From an uncultured Lachnospiraceae bacterium (GTDB lineage: Bacteria; Bacillota; Clostridia; Lachnospirales; Lachnospiraceae), in contig CAMWTP010000016.1 of NCBI GenBank assembly GCA_947177165.1, positions 1-64,000 of the forward strand: a stretch of 64,000 bases of DNA, read 5' to 3'. Shown here in pieces: positions 26,919 to 35,318 of this stretch. A model generated the notes under the pieces. It was not told the origin of the DNA, made no database searches, and was given only the letters and a program-made list of their open reading frames with translations. How positions within the stretch are numbered: the first letter of the stretch is position 1; each line of letters starts with the position of its first letter. A program made the position numbers and the translations under genes.

Positions 26919-27612
26919 TATTCGTCTCCGATTTTTTTAATTTATAGCCAACGCCGCGGACCGTCTCAATGCAGTCTGCCGCGCCCAGTTTCCGGCGGAT
27001 ATTTTTCATGTGTGTGTCGACAATGCGTGTATCGCTGATGGAAAAGTCGTATCCCCATAGCTTTTCAATCAATGTTTTTCTGGTGACAATGGAGCCAGGT
27101 GCCTGCATCAGTTCCTGTAGAATTTCAAACTCGCGGAGTGTGAAATCGACAGGCTTATCATCGACGCAGACCGTGTGTGTGCCGGAATCCAGGGAAATGT
27201 TGTCAAAATACAGCAGTTGCGCTGTTGTTTGTGTGCATTGCAGCGCGGCCGCCATGGTTCTGCGCAGCACAGCCTCGACTTTTTGTAGGAGCAGCGCCAT
27301 GGAGACTGGTTTGGTAACATAGTCGTCAATGTGCAGTCCATAGCCGCGCATCTGGTAGGCTTCACTGTCCAGCGCTGTCAGCATTATGACAGGTGTGTCA
27401 TATTTTTTGCGGATTTCCGCGCAGATGTCAAAGCCATCAATACCGGGCAGCATCAGGTCAAGCAAAATCAGGTCAAAAGACCGGGCAGCAATGTGTTCAA
27501 GGGCTTTTGCGCCGTCGTTTGCAGCTGTCACTTCATGGTGGGCATTTTCCAGAAAATTCTCTAATAACTCCTGATAATCGCGATTGTCCTCCACAACAAG
27601 TATTTTTGCCAT
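26899..27612 (-). CDS. OmpR-family response regulator
   Basis: A 237-residue regulator with an N-terminal receiver domain (ILVVEDN at the start, phospho-acceptor Asp in LILLDLMLPG, K in DDYVTKPVS) and a C-terminal winged helix ending in the typical TVRGVGYKL. GGAGG precedes the ATG. It pairs with the kinase encoded by the overlapping next gene. A terminator separates it from the upstream antiporter gene, so the TCS probably has its own promoter in the short gap 27613-27640 or inside the antiporter gene. Confidence 0.93.
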   Translation of the reverse strand: MAKILVVEDNRDYQELLENFLENAHHEVTAANDGAKALEHIAARSFDLILLDLMLPGIDGFDICAEIRKKYDTPVIMLTALDSEAYQMRGYGLHIDDYVTKPVSMALLLQKVEAVLRRTMAAALQCTQTTAQLLYFDNISLDSGTHTVCVDDKPVDFTLREFEILQELMQAPGSIVTRKTLIEKLWGYDFSISDTRIVDTHMKNIRRKLGAADCIETVRGVGYKLKKSETNNEQTHA

Positions 27613-27633
27613 TGTTTTTCCTCCATATCCTTC

Positions 27634-27661
27634 AAAAAAATTCCCCGACTATGTCGGGGAA
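27634..27661 (-). terminator. Terminator of the antiporter gene
   Basis: On the minus strand TTCCCCGAC / GTCGGGGAA with a 3-nt loop is followed by seven T residues. The stem includes the antiporter stop codon. Confidence 0.85.
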
Positions 27662-28830
27662 GCAGCGTCCTTTGAATACAAGATTTTCAATATAATCGGT
27701 GTTAAGATTGAGGATACAATAATCAGGAAGATGACCGATGTAAAATACACCGGGGTCAGCAGACCGGCGGACAGACCTTTCTGTGCCACGATCAGTGCAA
27801 CCTCTCCCCGCGTCATCATGCCGACGCCAATCTTTAACGAATCTAAAACGTTGAACCTGCAAATGCGGGCCATCAGTCCGCAGCCGATAATCTTTGAGAT
27901 CAGTCCCACAACGACAAACGCTATGGAAAAGACTAAAATGCTCATATTCACGCTTTCCACATTGGTTTTCAGACCGATACTTGCAAAGAAGACCGGACCA
28001 AACAGCATATAGGAATTGGTATCCATTTTTTCGGCGATGTATTTGGAGTCCCGAATGGAGCAGAGGATGATTCCTGCCACATAGGCGCCGGTGATGTCCG
28101 CAATGCCGAAATATTTTTCAGCGATGTATGCCATGGCAAGGCAGAGCGCCAGTCCCATAATCGGAATACGCCTTGTGTGCGGGTATTTGTTGTCCGCATA
28201 CTGAAATATTTTGTAGAAGATAAATCCGACCACAATTGCAAATACAAAGAACAAAACCGTGTTAACCAATACGGTCATAGGCTTGGAATCCGGACTCTTA
28301 AAGCCAATCACAAAGGTAAGGACAATGATGCCGATGACATCATCGATGATTGCCGCACTCAATATGGTTGTGCCGACATGGCCTTTTAGCTTGCCCATCT
28401 CCTTTAGCGATTCCACAGTGATACTCACGGATGTCGCAGTGAGGATTGTGCCCACAAAAACAGCCTTGTAGAATTCCTCGGATCCCCACGGCGCAGCACC
28501 GTAAAATGCCATGTAGAGCAGGGCACCGCACACCAATGGAATGAATACGCCTGCACAGGCAATCAGGGCGGCGATCGGGCCGGTCTTCATCAAATCCTTC
28601 AGGTCTGTCTCGAGTCCTGCCGAAAACATCAGCAATACCACGCCGACCTCAGCAAGCTGTACCAGAAAATCCGATTGTTCCACCCACCCTAGAATGCTTG
28701 GACCGATCAAAAGTCCTGCGATAATTTCACCTACCACCTGCGGCGCTTTACATTTTCTGGCCGCTATGCCGCAGATTTTTGCGGCTACAATGATGATGGC
28801 CAGATTTTTAAACATGAAATACGATTCCAT
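27649..28830 (-). CDS. CPA2-type Na+/H+ (K+/H+) antiporter
   Basis: A 393-residue membrane protein with 11-12 helices. It has a KAPQVVGEIIAGLLIGPSILG start and a VGVVLLMFSAGLETDL segment, both typical of CPA2 antiporters (NapA/KefB-like membrane part). The C-terminal Rossmann domain of KefB is absent, so it is a stand-alone transport domain. AGAGGGGG stands before the ATG. A TTGATT-17-TATAAT promoter on the same strand starts about 105 bp upstream. It probably serves pH or cation homeostasis. Confidence 0.86.
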   Translation of the reverse strand: MESYFMFKNLAIIIVAAKICGIAARKCKAPQVVGEIIAGLLIGPSILGWVEQSDFLVQLAEVGVVLLMFSAGLETDLKDLMKTGPIAALIACAGVFIPLVCGALLYMAFYGAAPWGSEEFYKAVFVGTILTATSVSITVESLKEMGKLKGHVGTTILSAAIIDDVIGIIVLTFVIGFKSPDSKPMTVLVNTVLFFVFAIVVGFIFYKIFQYADNKYPHTRRIPIMGLALCLAMAYIAEKYFGIADITGAYVAGIILCSIRDSKYIAEKMDTNSYMLFGPVFFASIGLKTNVESVNMSILVFSIAFVVVGLISKIIGCGLMARICRFNVLDSLKIGVGMMTRGEVALIVAQKGLSAGLLTPVYFTSVIFLIIVSSILTPIILKILYSKDAASPT

Positions 28831-28936
28831 TTTATTCCCCCTCTTTCGTAATATAATCGTATTTCCGCAGCAGTGCGGGATTTTTGCAGCAAAAGCCAGT
28901 CCTGAACTACTGCGTACTTTCTTGTTTTCCGTCTAC

Positions 28937-28965
28937 ATTATAGACGTTTGCAGAAACAAAATCAA
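28937..28965 (-). promoter_or_regulatory. Sigma-A promoter of the antiporter gene with overlapping palindrome
   Basis: Read on the minus strand, TTGATT, a 17-bp spacer and TATAAT are present. The -10 box is covered by the palindrome CGTCTA-CATTA-TAGACG at 28930-28946, a possible operator. The divergent gap 28831-29206 otherwise holds only this leader and the plus-strand promoter at 29081. Confidence 0.7.
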
Positions 28966-29080
28966 TACACAATTTTTGTTGAAGAACGAATACCTGCAGA
29001 GGGACAGGAGACGGAGATAATATTGTGCAGAACACACAAAAAAGATAACTTATAAATGTAAAAAATGTTATATTCGATGA

Positions 29081-29109
29081 TTGACAAAATTAGGAAACGA
29101 TACTATATT
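29081..29109 (+). promoter_or_regulatory. Sigma-A promoter of the HPr-like gene
   Basis: TTGACA at 29081-29086, a 17-bp spacer and TATATT at 29104-29109. The start codon is about 98 bp further, with GGGGAG before it. Confidence 0.75.
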
Positions 29110-29206
29110 AAAGGCAAGAAAAGGGTTTTCAATATTCATGAAAAACTTCCGATACCAGTATTGGCACAGGAAGGGAATCTTAGAACAGTAAAAGGAATGG
29201 GGAGTT

Positions 29207-29443
29207 ATGATGATAAGCAGAAACATATTTTTATCCGATGTGGATGACGTGATGGAATTTGTCCATCAGACAGAGCAGTGTTCTTACGATATCGATATCT
29301 CTATAGGAGACAGCGTGATCAACGCGAAATCGGTCATGGGAATGCTGAGCAAGGGCTTCCGCCGTATGATGCAGATGAACATCCATGCAGAGAAGGCGAA
29401 GGCTGATGAGCTTTTGGAGAGAATTGGAAGATTTTGCGTATAA
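29207..29443 (+). CDS. HPr-like protein without the phosphorylatable histidine
   Basis: A 78-residue protein (77 if the second ATG at 29210, better spaced from GGGGAG, is used). The middle, SVINAKSVMGMLSKGFRR, matches the Ser-46 region of HPr (KSIMGVMSLG in typical HPr). The N-terminal active-site region that should read HARP does not contain it, so PEP-dependent phosphorylation at His-15 is not possible. Such proteins, like Crh, are usually regulatory. It is monocistronic with its own promoter and stands before the tyrS leader. Whether the Ser is phosphorylated by HPr kinase is not known. Confidence 0.75.
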   Translation: MMISRNIFLSDVDDVMEFVHQTEQCSYDIDISIGDSVINAKSVMGMLSKGFRRMMQMNIHAEKAKADELLERIGRFCV

Positions 29444-29460
29444 GTTCCGAAAATATTTCA

Positions 29461-29489
29461 TTGACAAAAAACAACGGAGCTGTTACAAT
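29461..29489 (+). promoter_or_regulatory. Sigma-A promoter of the tyrS T-box transcript
   Basis: TTGACA, a 17-bp spacer and TACAAT. Transcription would start about 29496, at the front of the T-box leader. Confidence 0.85.
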
Positions 29490-29495
29490 CTTAAA

Positions 29496-29816
29496 TATCG
29501 ATAAATGCTGTGAAAAGAATAAGTAGCTTTCATGGGAACTTACAGAAAGCCGCCGGTTGATGAGAGGCGCAAGGGAAAATGAAAGGGAATACCTCTTGGA
29601 GCTGCACACCGAAATCTGCGTGCGCATACGCATGGACAAAAGTAGGCTGTGACGGAATCCCCGAACGTTATATCGGGAGGAGTATCGGAAACGGTGTATT
29701 GGATTTCCCGTACTTGCTGAGGCACAGGGCGTGAGTTCTGTGTGAAAAAAGGTGGTAACACGTGGTATATACCTCGTCCTTTGAACGTTTTAACATTCAA
29801 GGGACGATTTTTTTTG
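29496..29816 (+). promoter_or_regulatory. Tyrosine T-box riboswitch upstream of tyrS
   Basis: The leader of about 320 nt has the parts of a T-box. The AGTA motif lies in AAGAATAAGTAGC near 29520, and a stem I distal loop (CGGTTGATGAGAGG) follows. A specifier triplet TAC (Tyr) is at 29590-29592 in GGAATACCTCTTGGAGC. The T-box sequence AAAGGTGGTAACACG is at about 29748-29762. The terminator CGTCCTTTGAA / TTCAAGGGACG at 29775-29806 is followed by eight T residues. Uncharged tRNA-Tyr should favour the antiterminator and switch on tyrS. The T-box core is somewhat off consensus. Confidence 0.88.
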
Positions 29817-29862
29817 TCCCAGGGACGGTTTTTATTGTCCCAGGGACGGTTTTTATTGTCCC
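29816..29862 (+). repeat. 21-bp tandem repeat after the T-box terminator
   Basis: GTCCCAGGGACGGTTTTTATT occurs twice without change (29816-29836 and 29837-29857), followed by a partial GTCCC. Each unit resembles the right half of the preceding terminator (GGGACG plus T-run) and can itself fold as GTCCC / GGGAC. Confidence 0.85.
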
Positions 29863-29891
29863 TTGCATAGTGGTGAAAGGAGAAGAGAACA

Positions 29892-31112
29892 ATGCAATTG
29901 TACGATGAACTGGTGGCTAGAGGACTGATTGCCCAGGTGACAGATGAGGATGAAATCAAGGAGATGATCAACAACGGGAAGGCGGTTTTTTATATCGGTT
30001 TTGACCCGACAGCAGACAGTCTGCACGTAGGACATTTCATGGCGCTCTGCCTGATGAAGCGTCTCCAGATGGCGGGGAACAGACCGATCGCTCTGCTGGG
30101 CGGCGGGACAGCGATGGTCGGCGATCCCTCTGGCAAGACGGATATGCGCAAGATGATGACGACGGAAACGATACAGCACAATGTAGACTGCTTTAAGAAG
30201 CAGATGAGCAGATTTATTGAGTTTGGCGAGGATAAGGCGTTGATGGTCAATAATGCCGACTGGCTGCTCGGCCTGAATTACATGGACGTGCTGCGCGAGG
30301 TCGGACCGCATTTCTCCGTAAACCGCATGCTCGCGGCGGAGTGCTACAAACAGCGCATGGAGAAAGGACTTACCTTTCTGGAATTTAACTACATGATCAT
30401 GCAGAGCTTTGACTTCTACACACTGTTCCAGAAATACGGCTGCAATATGCAGTTTGGCGGGGACGACCAGTGGAGCAATATGCTTGGCGGCACAGAGCTG
30501 ATTCGCCGCAAGCTTGGCAAGGATGCATATGCTATGACAATCAATCTGCTCCTTAATTCAGAGGGCAAGAAGATGGGTAAGACAGAGTCTGGCGCTGTGT
30601 GGCTTGATGCTGAGAAAACTTCTCCGTATGAGTTTTTCCAGTACTGGAGAAATGTGGCGGATGCAGATGTGATCAAGTTCCTGAAAATGCTCACCTTCCT
30701 TCCGCTTGAAGAGATTGAGGCGATGGAGCAATGGGAGGGCAGCGAGCTCAACAAGGCAAAGGAGATTCTCGCATTTGAACTGACACAGCTGGTGCATGGC
30801 ACAGAGGAGGCTCAGAAGGCGAAGGAGGCGGCAGCGGCGTTGTTTGCCGGCGGCGCGAATTCAGAGAATATGCCTAAGACAGTGCTTTCTGAGGAGCACT
30901 TTACGGATGGCAGTATCGACATTCTGACACTCCTTGTCACAGCAGGCATGACAGCTTCCAAATCAGAGGCAAGGCGTGCTGTAGAGCAGGGCGGCGTATC
31001 TGTCAATGGGGATAAGATTACCGATGCGAAGACAGTGTACACAAAGGATGTATTCGCAGAGGAATTCGTGCTGAAAAAGGGAAAGAAGAATTTCCAGAGA
31101 ATATGCTTATAA
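29892..31112 (+). CDS. tyrS: Tyrosyl-tRNA synthetase
   Basis: A 406-residue class I synthetase. It has the HIGH-like [15 protein letters not shown] near 40, the tyrosine-site stretch [22 protein letters not shown], the KMSKS-like [13 protein letters not shown] near 230 and a C-terminal S4 RNA-binding domain ([16 protein letters not shown]). It charges tRNA-Tyr with tyrosine. AAAGGAGAAG precedes the ATG. A T-box with a Tyr specifier controls it. Confidence 0.97.
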   Translation: MQLYDELVARGLIAQVTDEDEIKEMINNGKAVFYIGFDPTADSLHVGHFMALCLMKRLQMAGNRPIALLGGGTAMVGDPSGKTDMRKMMTTETIQHNVDCFKKQMSRFIEFGEDKALMVNNADWLLGLNYMDVLREVGPHFSVNRMLAAECYKQRMEKGLTFLEFNYMIMQSFDFYTLFQKYGCNMQFGGDDQWSNMLGGTELIRRKLGKDAYAMTINLLLNSEGKKMGKTESGAVWLDAEKTSPYEFFQYWRNVADADVIKFLKMLTFLPLEEIEAMEQWEGSELNKAKEILAFELTQLVHGTEEAQKAKEAAAALFAGGANSENMPKTVLSEEHFTDGSIDILTLLVTAGMTASKSEARRAVEQGGVSVNGDKITDAKTVYTKDVFAEEFVLKKGKKNFQRICL

Positions 31113-31156
31113 GGTATAAAAACGAGCAGGTTTGCGCCTGCTCGTTTTTATACCTT
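31111..31156. terminator. Bidirectional terminator between tyrS and prs
   Basis: A perfect 20-bp stem (31111-31130 with 31137-31156, centre AAAACGAGCAGG / CCTGCTCGTTTT) with a 6-nt loop and T-runs in both directions. It contains part of both stop codons, so each gene ends inside the terminator. Confidence 0.92.
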
Positions 31157-32338
31157 AAAGATTTCATTGCCACTGAGATAAAGTTCGATGATGTGCTGGA
31201 TTTTTTCTGTGGGAGTAGTCACCTGTTCTATGGACAGGTCATGGTTTAAAAAGTCTATGATGGAAGCGAGGAATTTACTCATATCTGCCTCAAGGTAATA
31301 CGGTTTGGTCAGCAGTTCAGGCGGGCGGTAGCTGAGGTTGGTTGTGATCACTCTGTCAAAAACACCTTCCTCGTATGCCTTGTCAAATGCGGCAAGACCG
31401 TTCGTGAAGATTCCGAACGTAGTACAGATAAATACACGGTTGGCCTTCATCGCCTTGAGCTGTCTGGAGGTGTCGATCATGCTGTCGCCTGATGAAATCA
31501 TATCATCAATGATGATGATGTCTTTGCCTTCGATGTCGTTTCCAAGAAATTCATGTGCGACAATGGGATTCTTGCCGTTGACAATCTTTGTATAGTCACG
31601 CCGCTTGTAGAACATACCCGTGTCTGCACCGATGACAGTTGAGAAATAGATCGCCCTGTCCAGTGCCCCCTCGTCGGGCGAGATGACGATGATATGATCC
31701 TTGTCCAGCACTAAGTCCTTCTCCGCGCGCAGAAGCGCCCTTGTGAACTGATAGTGCGCAGTAAAATTGTCAAAACCGCTCAGCGGTGCGGCGTTCTGTA
31801 TCCTTGGGTCGTGGGCGTCAAACGTGATGAAATTGCTGACACCCATCTGGGTAAGCTCCTTGAACGCGTAGGCGCAGTCCAGAGATTCCCTTCCGTTCCG
31901 TCTGTGCTGTCTGCCTTCATATAAAAAAGGCATGATCACATTGATGCGGTGTGCCTTTCCGTTTGTCGCAGCTATGACACGCTTCAAATCCTGGTAGTGG
32001 TCGTCGGGTGACATATGGTTTGTGTAGCCGTTCATAGTGTAAGTCAGACTGTGATTACATACGTCGACAAGGATAAACAAATCTTTGCCGCGGACTGTTT
32101 CTTCCAGAACTGCCTTGGCCTCGCCGCTGTTAAAACGGGGCGTATTGAACTTAAACAGATAGTTTGGTTCTGCATAACCCTGAAATGCAGGATCATTATT
32201 ATATACATTGTTTACCTTGCTGCGAAAGTCAACCAGATAATTATTGATTTCATTTCCAAGATCCGCAGCACTTTTTAGGACCATCAATTTCAGAGGTGCC
32301 ACAGGCATGGCATTTTTAAGCTTCTTCAAATATGACAC
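31148..32338 (-). CDS. prs: Ribose-phosphate pyrophosphokinase, long form
   Basis: A 396-residue PRPP synthetase family protein, about 80 residues longer than standard Prs. The substrate region FDAHDPRIQNAAPLSGFDNF and the PRPP-binding IIIDDMISSGDSMID are clear; the usual Prs loop reads DDMIDTAGT, so this one differs in the loop. The extra residues lie mainly at the N-terminus and within the first domain. It makes PRPP from ribose 5-phosphate and ATP, or is a diverged paralogue. A TTGACG-17-TATAAA promoter lies upstream on the minus strand. Confidence 0.85.
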   Translation of the reverse strand: MSYLKKLKNAMPVAPLKLMVLKSAADLGNEINNYLVDFRSKVNNVYNNDPAFQGYAEPNYLFKFNTPRFNSGEAKAVLEETVRGKDLFILVDVCNHSLTYTMNGYTNHMSPDDHYQDLKRVIAATNGKAHRINVIMPFLYEGRQHRRNGRESLDCAYAFKELTQMGVSNFITFDAHDPRIQNAAPLSGFDNFTAHYQFTRALLRAEKDLVLDKDHIIVISPDEGALDRAIYFSTVIGADTGMFYKRRDYTKIVNGKNPIVAHEFLGNDIEGKDIIIIDDMISSGDSMIDTSRQLKAMKANRVFICTTFGIFTNGLAAFDKAYEEGVFDRVITTNLSYRPPELLTKPYYLEADMSKFLASIIDFLNHDLSIEQVTTPTEKIQHIIELYLSGNEIFKV

Positions 32339-32380
32339 TTGGCATACATTCCTTTCATTAAAAAGTCATTCCCTCTATAT

Positions 32381-32409
32381 TTTATAACATTCAGGTAGTG
32401 ACACGTCAA
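32381..32409 (-). promoter_or_regulatory. Sigma-A promoter of prs
   Basis: On the minus strand TTGACG, a 17-bp spacer and TATAAA, ending 43 bp before the prs start codon. Confidence 0.75.
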
Positions 32410-32471
32410 GAAATTTCTAGTATTATTATAGATAAGGTTTTATAAAAATTAGAAAAAAGGTAAGCATATTC

Positions 32472-33797
32472 ATGAAAAAAGAACATTTACACGTTGTTGA
32501 GAAGGTGGTGCCGGGCAGTATCGCCGAGGAGCTTGAGATTGCGGTGGGCGACACGCTTGTGGAGATTAACGGAAAGAAAATAGAGGATATTTTTGACTAT
32601 CAGTACTATACGCAGGATGAATATATCGAAGTGCTGATTCGAAAACCGTCGGGGGAGGAATGGATTCTTGAAATTGACAAAGAATATGATGAGGATCTGG
32701 GGATTACTTTTGAGAATGGACTGATGGATGAGTACCGTTCCTGCCATAATAAGTGCATTTTCTGCTTTATTGACCAGATGCCAAAGGGAATGCGGGACAC
32801 GCTGTATTTCAAGGATGATGACTCGCGACTGTCTTTTCTGCAGGGAAATTATGTGACGCTGACCAATATGTCCGATGAGGATGTCGACCGCATCATCAAA
32901 TACCATCTTTCGCCGATCAATGTCTCCTTTCAGACGACCAATCCCGCGCTGCGCTGCAGGATGCTGAATAACCGTTTTGCGGGACAGGCGCTTGAGAAGG
33001 CGTGGAAGCTTGCCAGGGCTGGGATTACCATGAACGGGCAGATTGTGCTGTGCAAGGGAGTGAATGACGGCGCAGAGTTAGAGCGAAGCATCAAAGATTT
33101 GTCCGCGTATCTCCCCAATCTGGAGAGCGTGTCTGTCGTGCCGGTGGGGTTGTCAAAGTACCGTGAGGGGCTGTTTCCGCTGGAACCATTTACACAGGAG
33201 GACGCGAAACAGGTTCTTTCCGTGATTCACAAATGGCAGAATCAGCTTTATCCTGAATACGGTGTTCATTTTATCCATGCAAGCGACGAGTGGTATATTC
33301 TTGCGGGAGAGGAGCTTCCGGAGGAGGAGCGCTATGACGGCTATCTGCAGCTGGAAAACGGCGTTGGCATGCTGCGGCTTCTGATCAATGAATTTCAGGA
33401 GGCTTTTGATGAACTGAAGATCACAAAAGGTGTCGAGATAGCGCCCAGAGAACTGTCGATTGCGACGGGAAAGCTCGCATGCCGCTTTATTGCTGATATG
33501 GCAGGGCAGCTCATGGAGGCGTATCCGCAGCTGACGATTCACATTTATCCTATCAGAAACGATTTTTTTGGGGAGATGATAACCGTTTCCGGGCTGTTGA
33601 CGGGGCAGGATCTGCTGGCTCAGCTCAAGGGACAGGCTCTGGGGGATAAGCTGCTGCTGCCGCAGAATATTTTAAAGAGCGGTGAGACTGTATTTCTCGA
33701 CGACATGACGCTTGCAGAACTCGAAAAAGCTTTACAAGTTCCGATAGATATTGTAAAATCAAGCGGGCAGGATCTGCTCGATGCGATAATCATGTGA
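32472..33797 (+). CDS. DUF512 family radical-SAM-like protein with PDZ domain
   Basis: A 441-residue protein. A PDZ-like domain (about 5-65; VVPGSIAEELEIAVGDTLVE) is followed by a C-x3-C-x2-C cluster in CHNKCIFCFIDQMP near 92, as in radical SAM Fe-S proteins, and then the DUF512 C-terminal domain. The family is found beside der in many Clostridia, as here, and its reaction is not known. AAAAAAGGTAAGC precedes the ATG. der follows 92 bp later with a palindrome in the gap, and the two may be co-transcribed. Confidence 0.85.
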   Translation: MKKEHLHVVEKVVPGSIAEELEIAVGDTLVEINGKKIEDIFDYQYYTQDEYIEVLIRKPSGEEWILEIDKEYDEDLGITFENGLMDEYRSCHNKCIFCFIDQMPKGMRDTLYFKDDDSRLSFLQGNYVTLTNMSDEDVDRIIKYHLSPINVSFQTTNPALRCRMLNNRFAGQALEKAWKLARAGITMNGQIVLCKGVNDGAELERSIKDLSAYLPNLESVSVVPVGLSKYREGLFPLEPFTQEDAKQVLSVIHKWQNQLYPEYGVHFIHASDEWYILAGEELPEEERYDGYLQLENGVGMLRLLINEFQEAFDELKITKGVEIAPRELSIATGKLACRFIADMAGQLMEAYPQLTIHIYPIRNDFFGEMITVSGLLTGQDLLAQLKGQALGDKLLLPQNILKSGETVFLDDMTLAELEKALQVPIDIVKSSGQDLLDAIIM

Positions 33798-33824
33798 GAG
33801 CAGGGATTTGAGACTGCATGGCAG

Positions 33825-33872
33825 CTTGGAAATTGTAAGGAATTAACAAGTTATTTCTTGACAGTTCCTAAG
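33825..33872. repeat. Intergenic palindrome, AGTTCCTAAG family, copy C
   Basis: CTTGGAAATTGTAAG at 33825-33839 pairs imperfectly with CTTGACAGTTCCTAAG at 33857-33872. It is the shortest copy. The der start is 17 bp further. Confidence 0.6.
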
Positions 33873-33889
33873 GTTATGTTTGAAAAGAA

Positions 33890-35251
33890 ATGGAGATACA
33901 GAATAAGATGGAAAAGAGAACGAAAAAACCGATTGTGGCGATTGTGGGACGTCCAAACGTGGGAAAGTCAACGCTTTTTAATGTGCTTGCAGGAGACAAG
34001 ATTTCGATTGTGAAGGATACGCCGGGCATCACCAGAGACCGTATTTATGCGGACGTGAACTGGCTGAACTGGAATTTTACGATGATTGATACCGGCGGTA
34101 TCGAGCCGGACAGCAAGGATATTATCCTATCGCAGATGCGCGAGCAGGCGCAGATTGCGATTGACACGGCGGACGTGATTATTTTCCTTGTCGATGTGCG
34201 TCAGGGGCTTGTGGACGCGGACTCGAAGGTGGCTGACATGCTCAGGAGGAGTCACAAGCCGGTGGTGCTTGTGGTGAATAAAGTGGACAGTTTTGCTAAG
34301 ATGGAGGCGGATGTCTATGAATTTTATAACCTCGGTATCGGGGAGCCGTATCCGATATCATCGGTCAACAAACTAGGGCTCGGTGAGATGCTTGATGCCG
34401 TGACGGCGCTGTTTGACGAGGATGCGCTGACGGAGGAAGAAGACGACAGACCGCGGATTGCCATTGTCGGAAAGCCCAATGTCGGGAAATCGTCCATCAT
34501 CAATAAAATTGCCGGTGAGGAGCGCGTGATCGTGTCGGATATCGCCGGTACGACGAGAGATGCGATTGACACGGAGATTGTGTACAATGACAGGGAGTAC
34601 GTGTTTATTGATACAGCCGGTCTGCGCAGGAAGAATAAGATCAAGGAAGAGCTGGAGCGATTTATGATTATCCGTACTGTCAGCGCGGTGGAGCGCGCCG
34701 ATGTGGTGGTGCTTGTGATCGACGCGGTGGAGGGTGTCACGGAACAGGATGCCAAGATTGCGGGAATTGCGCATGACAGAGGAAAAGGAATTATCATTGC
34801 GGTCAACAAGTGGGACGCTATCGAGAAGGACGACAAGACGATTTACCGTTTTACAGAGAAGGTCCGCAATACATTGTCCTTTATGCTCTATGCGGAGATT
34901 GTGTTTATTTCCGCTGTCACAGGGCAGAGACTGAACAGGCTTTTTGAGACGATTGACATGGTGATTGAGAATCAGTCCCTGCGCATTTCAACAGGTGTTG
35001 TCAATGAGATCGTCACAGAGGCGGTGGCGCTTCAGCAGCCGCCCTCAGACAAGGGGAAGCGGCTCAAGATTTTTTACACGACACAGGTGGGCGTGAAGCC
35101 GCCGACGTTTGTGGTATTTGTAAACGACAAGGAACTGATGCATTTTTCATATACCAGATATCTTGAAAATAAAATAAGAGAGGCGTTTGGCTTCAAGGGA
35201 ACCTCCCTGAAATTTATTATCAGGGAACGGAAAGAAGATAAGAAACTTTGA
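33890..35251 (+). CDS. der: Ribosome assembly GTPase Der (EngA)
   Basis: A 453-residue protein with two consecutive GTPase domains, each with its own P-loop (GRPNVGKST near 20 and GKPNVGKSS near 200), DxxG (DTGG and DTAG) and NKxD (NKVD and NKWD), followed by the C-terminal KH-like domain. It acts in 50S subunit assembly. The ATG at 33890 or the one at 33908 (MEKRTKK) could be used; GGAGA lies between them and would suit the second. The 3' end lies inside palindrome copy D. Confidence 0.96.
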   Translation: MEIQNKMEKRTKKPIVAIVGRPNVGKSTLFNVLAGDKISIVKDTPGITRDRIYADVNWLNWNFTMIDTGGIEPDSKDIILSQMREQAQIAIDTADVIIFLVDVRQGLVDADSKVADMLRRSHKPVVLVVNKVDSFAKMEADVYEFYNLGIGEPYPISSVNKLGLGEMLDAVTALFDEDALTEEEDDRPRIAIVGKPNVGKSSIINKIAGEERVIVSDIAGTTRDAIDTEIVYNDREYVFIDTAGLRRKNKIKEELERFMIIRTVSAVERADVVVLVIDAVEGVTEQDAKIAGIAHDRGKGIIIAVNKWDAIEKDDKTIYRFTEKVRNTLSFMLYAEIVFISAVTGQRLNRLFETIDMVIENQSLRISTGVVNEIVTEAVALQQPPSDKGKRLKIFYTTQVGVKPPTFVVFVNDKELMHFSYTRYLENKIREAFGFKGTSLKFIIRERKEDKKL

Positions 35252-35298
35252 GAAAACAGACAGGCAGGATGGTTAAGGTGTTTTTCAAAGTTCCTAAG
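35239..35298. repeat. Palindrome over the der stop codon, AGTTCCTAAG family, copy D
   Basis: TAAGAAACTTTGAGAAAACA at 35239-35258, which contains the last der codons and the TGA, pairs imperfectly with TGTTTTTCAAAGTTCCTAAG at 35279-35298. plsY starts 21 bp later. Confidence 0.65.
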
Positions 35299-35318
35299 TA
35301 GGAAAGGACATAACAAAA

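Noticed and set aside
29065-29247. 60-codon open frame before the HPr-like gene
   Set aside because: It overlaps the HPr-like gene out of frame, has no ribosome site and no recognisable protein features; it lies on top of the promoter region.
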